NCBI RefSeq assembly: GCF_036850765.1
Contig: NC_089495.1
Coordinates: 207,006,347 to 207,070,346 of the forward strand
From: Saccopteryx bilineata
Taxonomy: Eukaryota; Chordata; Mammalia; Chiroptera; Emballonuridae
Length of the DNA stretch: 64,000 bases
Reading direction: 5' to 3'
Part shown: one piece after another, positions 57,199 through 64,000 of the stretch
Layout of the letters: the number at the start of each line of letters is the position of its first letter
Position numbering within the stretch: the stretch's first letter is position 1
Notes under the pieces: model-generated
What the model saw: the letters and a program-made list of their open reading frames with translations, nothing else
Told to the model about the DNA's origin: nothing
Database searches by the model: none
Made by a program: the position numbers and the translations under genes

Positions 57199-58655
57199 TT
57201 ATATGTCTTGAATAAATCGTGAAAACAATCCTTGTCCACACTCCGGGAACACAAAGGGTTTCTCCCCTGAGTGAGTCTTCTGGTGTGTCCTGAGGTGTGA
57301 GTTATCACAAAATCTTCGTCCACACTCTGGGCACACATAGGGCTTCTCTCCTGAGTGAGTCATCTGGTGTCTCCTGAGGTGTGAGTTAAAACAAAATCCT
57401 CGTCCACATTCTAGGCACACGTAGGGCTTCTCCCCTGAGTGAGTTTTCTGGTGCTTCCTGAGATCTGAGTTATCACAAAATCCTCGTCCACACTCTGGGC
57501 ACATGTAGGGCTTCTCCCCTGAGTGAGTCATCTGGTGTCTCCTGAGGTGTGAGTTAACACGAAATCCTCGTCCACACTCTGGGCACATGTAGGGCTTCTC
57601 CCCTGAGTGAGTCAACTGGTGTCTTCTGAGGTGTGAGTTAACACAAAATCCTCGACCACAATCAGGGCAAACATAGGGCTTCTCCCCTGAGTGAATCCTC
57701 TGGTGTGTCTTGAGTTTTGACTTAAAAGCAAATCCTCGTCCACACTCTGGGCACACAAAGGGCTTCTCCCCGGAGTGAATCCTCTGGTGCATCTTGAGTG
57801 TTGACTTCAAAGCAAATCCTCGTCCACACTCAGAGCACACATAGGGCTTCTCCCCAGAGTGAATCCTCTGGTGTAGCTTGAGTTTTGACTTAAAAGCAAA
57901 TCTTTGTCCACACTCCTGGCATACAAAGGGCTTATCGCCAGAGTGAATCCTCTGGTGTGTCCTGAGGTTTGACTTAACACCGAATCCTCGTCCACACTCT
58001 GGGCACAAGAAGGGCTTCTCCCCCAAGTGAGTCCACTGCTGTATTGTGACATTTGTTTTATCACCAAGTCCTTGGCCGCAGTGATCACACAGGAAATGAT
58101 TCAACATCGACGAGTGCACTTCAGGGTGTATGAGGAGGTGTGACTTAAGTGTGAAGCCCCGCCCACACTGCCTGCAAATGTAGGGACTCTCCCCTGAGAG
58201 AGTCACCCTGTCTGTCATAACGTTAGATTCCAGGCTGCAGTCTGGTTCGAGCTCACTACAGCTCACAGCTCCGGATATTGGGGTTTCTAATTCCTTCCTC
58301 CCCTGGTCTATCTGCACAGAGGTGACCCTTTGGGCTGAGCTGGGCTCTATTTCTAGCACCGCATGACCTTCCCCGGAAGGTCCTCTGGGTGAACTATGAA
58401 ATGCACGTGTGGTTTCCCCCTCCTCTGTCATCACAAAAAAATGTCTCAAGTCGCCTTCTTTGCCTTCACCTTCTGTGTTTTCCTTCTGGCAACTTTGAAA
58501 AAAAGATGTCTGCTCCTGATGCCACAGGCTAGAATGCCCCGAATAGAAGTCACACATGTCTGAGCACATGGGAAGCATCTGCAGGCTGGGCAGTGGCTCC
58601 TCGGATAAGGTGGAAAGTTGGGAGAAGTTGGGGTCCATTTCTGGTGTTGATTCTG
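57199..58655 (-). CDS. KRAB-ZNF M3 finger exon, open
   Basis: Starts at 58655 after acceptor TTTCTCCAG and is in phase with the KRAB exon at 61244-61370 (Ala, then ESTPEMDPNF). It is open for 485 codons to the stop at 57199. The linker carries EEPLPSLQMLPMCSD, SSPRGPSGEGHAVLEIEP and CSLESNVMTDRVTLSG. Eleven fingers follow: 1 is complete, 2 lacks the first zinc His (TIQQWTH), 3-11 are complete, with HSGEKP or HSGDKP linkers. A twelfth begins FPECGQG without its first Cys and runs into spacer-derived codons, ending LFSRFIQDI. The DNA-contact positions (-1, 3, 6) of fingers 3-11 vary (V-N-T, F-K-L, L-T-M, F-K-T, V-H-R, V-H-R, D-D-K, F-H-R, D-H-T). Such proteins are nuclear DNA-binding repressors. 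Exons 2-3 lie beyond the window, so I cannot confirm a complete gene. Confidence 0.88.
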
Positions 58656-59372
58656 CTGGAGAAAGAAAGTTCGGTCAGAGAAGCCCGAGCAGGGCTGCAG
58701 GGAGTTGCCCCCTGGTCTCATGAAAACTAGGGCCCTCCTGCCACACCTGCTATTAATACTATGTGTGCAACATCATTTGTTTCTACCAATTATTTCTTTA
58801 TGTTCATTTCTACACAGTCCCTTTTCTATGGCAATCTAGGGGGACCATCCCAGAAACATCTTCTCAGCCTGGGAGCCTTCCAGGTATGCATTCTACCATG
58901 TAAATCCCTTCAGTACACCAGCTGTTTCTTTCTTGTAAGTCAGAGAAGCCACGACACTCCCACTGGTGCCTTTTTTACGCCTGTTGTACTTGGTGGTGAC
59001 AGTCTCTATGACCCACGAGGAAATCTCATTCCTGACATCACTTATTCCAAAAAAAAAAAAAAAATACTGAACACATAAAGTTACTTAATCAGGACGGCTT
59101 CCAAACACAGGAAACAGTACATTACACAGTGGTTAAACAGAGTGTATAACAACTGAATCTGAATTTCAGGTTTATCCGCAAACACTTATAAGAAATAATT
59201 TCTAACTTCCAAGTTTTCTATTAGGTACTATGACTTCCGCCATGGACAAGAATGACGCGGTCCATGTTTCAGGATTCTGGTACCCGGCGCCCAGAGCAAT
59301 CTCATCACACTGACATCACACTTGTCCACAGGATTCCCTGAGCTAACGGTGACTGGTGAAAACTTAGTGCCA

Positions 59373-59566
59373 AGCCTGACCTGTGGTGGCGCAGTGGGAT
59401 AAAGCGTCGACCTGGAACACTGAGGTTGCCGGTTCGAAACCTTGGGCTTGCCCGGTCAAGGCACATATGGGAGTTGATGCTTCCTGCTCCTCCCTCCCCT
59501 TCTCTCTCTCTCTCTCTCCTCTCTCTCTAAAAATTAATAAATAAAATATCAAAAAAAAAAAAAAAA
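59373..59566 (+). mobile_element. Bat tRNA-derived SINE, type 3
   Basis: Starts GCCTGACCTGTGGTGGCGCA. AACTTAGTGCCA flanks both sides. Confidence 0.93.
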
Positions 59567-59730
59567 ACTTAGTGCCACATTGAAACACATTTTGAAAAGG
59601 CACACTGTGGTTTCCTGATTGCTGTCTTTCCCCTTCCTCTTTAAGAATCCCACACACAGAGGCAGGTTCTTTTCCCTGGATTCCAGAACCAACAGAGCTG
59701 ACCAAGAGGCAATACAAGACATGAACATCC

Positions 59731-59975
59731 GGCCCTGGCCTGTCGGCTCAGTGGAGAGCACCGGCCTAGCACGTAGGTGTCCCGGGTTGGATTCCAGGTG
59801 CTGAGGATGCTTCATGGCCTCGCCTCAGGCACAGATATATATCTGTTGCCAAACAACAAAGCAATTTCCCCAGGTGAGGAGAGCATCTCCCTGCAGAGGA
59901 CTCGCGGGTGGATCCCAGTTGGGACCCATGCGGGAGTCTTTCTCTTTGACTTTCTGCTATTCACTTAAGAAAAAC
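59731..59975 (+). mobile_element. Old bat SINE, type 1-like
   Basis: Starts GGCCCTGGCCTGTCGGCTCAG. Diverged and shorter, the counterpart of 27985-28353 and 41990-42362. Confidence 0.75.
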
Positions 59976-60070
59976 TTTTTAAAAACTTTTAAAAATATTT
60001 TCATTATGTGTTGAAATATTTTGATATATTGGATAATATAGGATTGTTAATTTCACCCATTTATGTCAAC

Positions 60071-60207
60071 TTTTTTTTTTTTTTTTAGAGAGGAGAGGGA
60101 GAGACGGAGGGAGAGAGAGAGAGAGGAGAGACAGACAGAGAGAAAGGGGGGAGGAGCTGGAAGCATCAACTCCCATATGTGCCTTGACCAGGCAAGCCCA
60201 GGGTTTT
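60071..60207 (-). mobile_element. Bat tRNA-derived SINE, type 3, truncated
   Basis: Antisense. A T-run and GA-rich part are followed by 'cccatatgtgccttgaccaggcaagcccagggttt'. The tRNA-like head is missing. Confidence 0.88.
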
Positions 60208-61211
60208 GAAAACTTTTTTTGAAATATGGTTACAAAAGAATTTAAAATATCCCTACAGCTCACTTTATATTTGTTCAACACAGCACTGATCTAGAACAAT
60301 TAGTGAGAACAATACAGCTTGTGACCTATTTCATCCTTCCCTCTCTCTTTGTACCGTCGACAACCTCAGGATGGTTTTTAACTTGTTAACAAGATGGAAA
60401 CAAGACAAAGAAATAATACTTCATGACACATAAAAATAATATGTAAATCAAACTTTGGTGTCCACAAAAAAAGTCTTCCTGAGACACAATCATACTCACT
60501 CATCTACGTACCGTCCTGGCTACTTCTGAGCGACAGGCAGAGAGTTCAAAGCATTTAGAGGTCGCATCGCCCACAAAACACATAAATTAGCTATTCTCTG
60601 GCCCTCTGCATAAAAATTGGCCAATAACTGACTGACAGTTATGTTGCTGTTGAAAGTATTTATCAACCTAGGACTAAAGAACCAATGTACATTTCTAAAT
60701 AAAAGAGAAAAAAAGAGCTTCTGAAAGGCAAATCTCTGAAACTTTCAGAAGGTCTTTCTCGCTACTCTCCCATGTGCAAACGGCACATACACTCCCACCG
60801 GCCTCCTTACAATTCCCTACCCCTGGGAGGGACACCCCTCCCTTAATGCCTTAGCGCCAACTCGTCTCCAGCTGAAATGTGCTTGCCTTAGACACACAGA
60901 GTCTAACTCCATCACCACATTATGATTTTGGTCACCTGTTACCTCATAATTGATTTCAAATTCAGCTCGCCACCCTGTCACAACAGATTTCCTTTATCCT
61001 ATTTCATTTGATAACTATTTTTGACAAGGAAGTGCTTATCACCATCTAATATACCATCCTATCCCTGCACGGGATGCTTCTAGTTTCTTAACTGTCTCAA
61101 AAAAATGGGAAAAGTAAGCCCTGATGGGCAGGGGCTGCTATTCCCTCACTTCTGTGAGGCTCTAAGTGTCTAGAACATCTTCTGTCCCACGGTAGGTGGT
61201 CCATCCCACTA

Positions 61212-61370
<159 letters not shown>

Positions 61371-61642
61371 CTATTAAGAAACAATTCATTAATGAAGAGC
61401 AAGTCACCATCAATTTTCCAAGCACGATGAACAAATCTTGTGGCCCTGGAGGGTCTGGATCTACAAAAGTTGGTCCAGTTCTTTCCCTAGTACACAGTTC
61501 TTTGTACCAAATTCTTCTGGCCACAACTATGGCTTTGTATTAAAATCTAAGGGGTGCAGAGCCGACACATACATTCCATTACTGCGCCTTGGACAATTAT
61601 CATTTCCTTGGAGAAGTGTTTTGTCAATAAGTTAGACACCTG

Positions 61643-62023
61643 GCCTGACCAGGTAAGGGCACAGTGGATAGAGCATCAGACTGAGACACAGTGACCCAGG
61701 TTTGAAAACCCCAATGTCGCTGTCTTGAGCTCACGCTCATCCAGCAGGAGCGTGGGTCAACAGCATGAGTGCGGGTTCACTGGCTTGAGTGTGCAATCAG
61801 AGATTTGACCCCCTGGTCATTGGCTTCAGCCCAAGGTCACTGGCTTAAGCAACAGGTCACTCGCTCTGCTAAAAACCTCCCACCTCAAAACATAAGTGAG
61901 TAAGCAATGAATGAACACTGATGTGCTACAATGAAGAATTGATGCTTTTCATCTTTCTCCCTTCCTGTCTGTCCCTATCAGTTCCTCTTTCAGACTCTCT
62001 CTCTCTGTCTGTGTAAAGAAAAA
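61643..62023 (+). mobile_element. Bat tRNA-derived SINE, type 2, old
   Basis: Starts CCTGACCAGGTAAGGGCACA, diverged, the same insertion as 2912-3281 in M1. Confidence 0.82.
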
Positions 62024-62055
62024 ATTGAAACCTGAAACAGGAACGTGACCTTGAG

Positions 62056-62374
62056 CCTGACTAGGTGGAGGCAGAGTGGACAGAGCGTTCAACTGGGATG
62101 CAGAGGACCCAGGTTTGAAACCCAGAGGTCGCCAGCTTGAGCGCGGGCTCATCCGGTTTGAGCAAAGCTCACCAGCTTGGACCCAAGGTCGCTGGCTCAA
62201 GCAAGGGGTTACTTGGTCTGCTGGATGCCCGCGGTCAAGGCGCATATGAGAAAGCAATCAATGAACTAAGGTATTGCAACAAAAAACTGATGATTGATGC
62301 TTTTCATCTCTCTCCATTCCTGTCTGTCTGTCCCTATTTATTCCTCTCTCTGACTCTCTGTCACCCTAAAAAAA
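62056..62374 (+). mobile_element. Bat tRNA-derived SINE, type 2
   Basis: Starts CCTGACTAGGTGGAGGCAGA. Flanked by GGAAC(G/A)TGACCTTGAG on both sides. Absent from M1. Confidence 0.93.
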
Positions 62375-62631
62375 AAGGAACATGACCTTGAGGATGCACT
62401 ATCAAAAAATTTTGAGATGCAAGAGTTACAGATAGGCATAAAAGTTTTATTTTGAAGGGGACTTGCTGTCCACCATGTATCATCAAACACACAATTCATA
62501 ACCTATAAGGGAAGGATAAATGTATCGTCAAGGGACATTGTAACTCAGCTCAGAACTGAAAAGCTATTTTCACATTACATAACAGGAAATTTATTTTGAC
62601 TTCCTCTTTCTCATATTCGTATTTCCATTCT

Positions 62632-62675
62632 CCCTCCCTCCCTCCTTCCCTCCCTCCCTCCCTTCCTCCCTTTCT
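62632..62675. repeat. (CCCT)n-type microsatellite
   Basis: About 44 bp of CCTC/CCTT repeats in M3 intron 3. Confidence 0.9.
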
Positions 62676-62904
62676 CATCCTGTGTTTCCCCCTTCAAAAC
62701 ACTGTCTTTGTTAAACACTGCACATTTTAGGTAAAACATTATACCAACTCTGGAGACCAACCTAAGTTCCGCTTCAGGCTCTGGCTCTCGTTACTTGTTC
62801 GTGTTTTCTGACTTGTCTTGGTGAGTTCAGTAAAGACTATTGCCCCCGAATATGTGGCTAATGAGCAGGAGAGGCCTGGGCATACACAATCACGCTGACC
62901 CTCC

Positions 62905-63236
62905 TGTTAGTTAGGTCGGTGGATAATGGGGGCACTTTGGCTCGGACCGCCCACAACCAAGTGTGCCAAAAGAAACTTCCCAAGAGCCCTTTGGAAAAAG
63001 AGTGACACCTCCGTCAGCCAGTGAGATTTCACCACGTCATATTAGCTCGACCACCCTAGGAACTCTTTAAATATCTCTCACATGGGTCACCCCTTGAGAC
63101 TTGCCTAGCCTGTGTCCCCGGGGCTAGGACACCTCGTGGGGCGGGATGCACTCCGTACGCAATAAAGCCTTTTATTATTCCACACTTTGTGGATCTGGAC
63201 CCTTCCTTTCTTCTCGGCGGGGAAAAATACCTTACA
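62905..63236 (+). mobile_element. ERV-A-related solo LTR
   Basis: 332 bp, TGTTAGTTAGG...CCTTACA, with AATAAAGCC near 63161. The perfect 5-bp duplication CCTCC (62900-62904 and 63237-63241) shows an insertion independent of the other ERV-A copies. It is more diverged from them. Confidence 0.92.
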
Positions 63237-63422
63237 CCTCCCACTCCAGAAATGACTGTCTTTTTAGCAGGGCTCACTTGGCAGTTCTGCCTGATCTACT
63301 TCTGTAAACTTAAGTACTAAAAAAAAAAAAAGAATCAACACAAGGATGAGCTATGCAACAACACTAGATGAAAACAACATCAGCCTGGGTCTTATAGTAA
63401 TAGCTAGTTAAAACAATAGACT

Positions 63423-63423
<1 letters not shown>

Positions 63424-63454
<31 letters not shown>

Positions 63455-63455
63455 G
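63424..63455. repeat. (AAAG)n microsatellite
   Basis: About eight AAAG units. The homologous place in M1 (3939-3952) has a shorter run. Confidence 0.92.
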
Positions 63456-63926
63456 AATTATAAGTATGTACAAATATCACCAACCATAGAAGAACACATA
63501 AGGAGACCAGGAAGCTTCACCTAGGACTGCAGAACGGGCCTCCCACCCTGCGCATTTGCAAGGAAGTGTCCTCTAGAGAGAAATGTACATTCAGGTGTAC
63601 CTGAGACACTACTAGTTTTTATGGAAAGAGTTTGGCTGAAGGCTATAGCATGAGGGACCTTCCTGCACAGCCTCAAGGAATGAAAGAGGTCATCACATTC
63701 AGGATAATTAACTAGGCTGGCAATCAAGTGATTAAGAACATCCTTCCCAGTTTAGAAAAAACTACAGCAAGACCTCTCAGCCAGAGTCAATATCTCAGTC
63801 ATTCCTAAAACCATTCCTTTTTTTGTGATCCTTACTGTTCATACTCAGTTGAGTTCAAATTCACATATTTTTTAAATACTGTTCCTTCACACCATGCTCT
63901 GCTTCTCGTTCAAAAATTTCAATAGT

Positions 63927-64000
63927 GCCTGACCAGGCTGTGGCGCAGTGGATAGTGCATTGGGCTGGGATGCTGAGGACCCAGGTTTGAGATCCCAAGG
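63927..64000 (+). mobile_element. Bat tRNA-derived SINE, type 2, cut by window edge
   Basis: Starts GCCTGACCAGGCTGTGGCGC and runs off the window. It lies in M3 intron 3, a few hundred bp before the expected exon 3. Confidence 0.9.

Overview
This is non-coding-rich mammalian nuclear DNA, almost certainly from a bat. It has no bacterial-style gene packing. It is crowded with tRNA-derived SINEs of bat type (a VES-like family plus three longer or shorter relatives), hAT-type miniature DNA transposons with clean 8-bp target duplications, an internally deleted Helitron and several gammaretrovirus-like ERV remnants. The SINE types most resemble those I associate with rhinolophid/hipposiderid bats. 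That family-level placement is an inference from memory.

The backbone is a cluster of duplicated KRAB C2H2 zinc-finger genes. One ancestral unit can be recognised: a TATA-less promoter with ZNF143-type motifs, a short exon carrying the ATG, a 59-nt exon, a 127-nt KRAB-A exon and one long zinc-finger exon. The last exon looks like the ZNF133/ZNF169/ZNF343/PRDM9-type family (CGRGF fingers and an N-terminal block similar to the PRDM9 last exon). I name eight whole or partial copies. M0 (exons 2-3, about 1.7-2.0 kb, minus). M1 (promoter to KRAB, about 8.3-2.5 kb, minus). P0 (finger exon only, 13.95-16.4 kb, plus, dead). P1 (19.9-32.3 kb, plus, premature stop). P2 (35.7-45.5 kb, plus, late frameshift). 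P3 (duplicated finger exon only, 45.6-47.3 kb, plus, dead). M2 (promoter to exon 3, 56.4-54.3 kb, minus, truncated). M3 (KRAB at 61.3 kb and an open finger exon at 57.2-58.7 kb, minus, its first exons beyond the right edge).

Mobile and foreign sequence by region. 0-1.34 kb and 52.1-53.9 kb: two copies of one ERV remnant (called ERV-A here) with a 60-bp tandem repeat. 9.05-12.76 kb: an antisense provirus (ERV-B) with two LTRs, a tRNA-Thr primer site and a deleted interior, with a relative at 49.85-50.95 kb. 16.9, 8.4 and 48.05 kb: a third LTR family (LTR-C). 18.16-19.58 kb: a Helitron derivative still encoding a helicase C-terminal segment. 23.06-23.88 kb: a retrocopy related to the OOSP/PLAC1 oocyte-placenta family. 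24.83-27.04 kb: a decayed element with an unusual protein I cannot assign to a named transposon class. 32.8-33.4 kb: an L1 3' end.

KRAB zinc-finger proteins usually bind repeats by their finger array and recruit TRIM28 through KRAB for silencing. Here a fast-duplicating KRAB-ZNF family is interleaved with ERVs, hATs and SINEs, and the DNA-contacting finger positions vary while the framework is nearly constant. That is the pattern expected from an arms race, though the targets cannot be read from this window.
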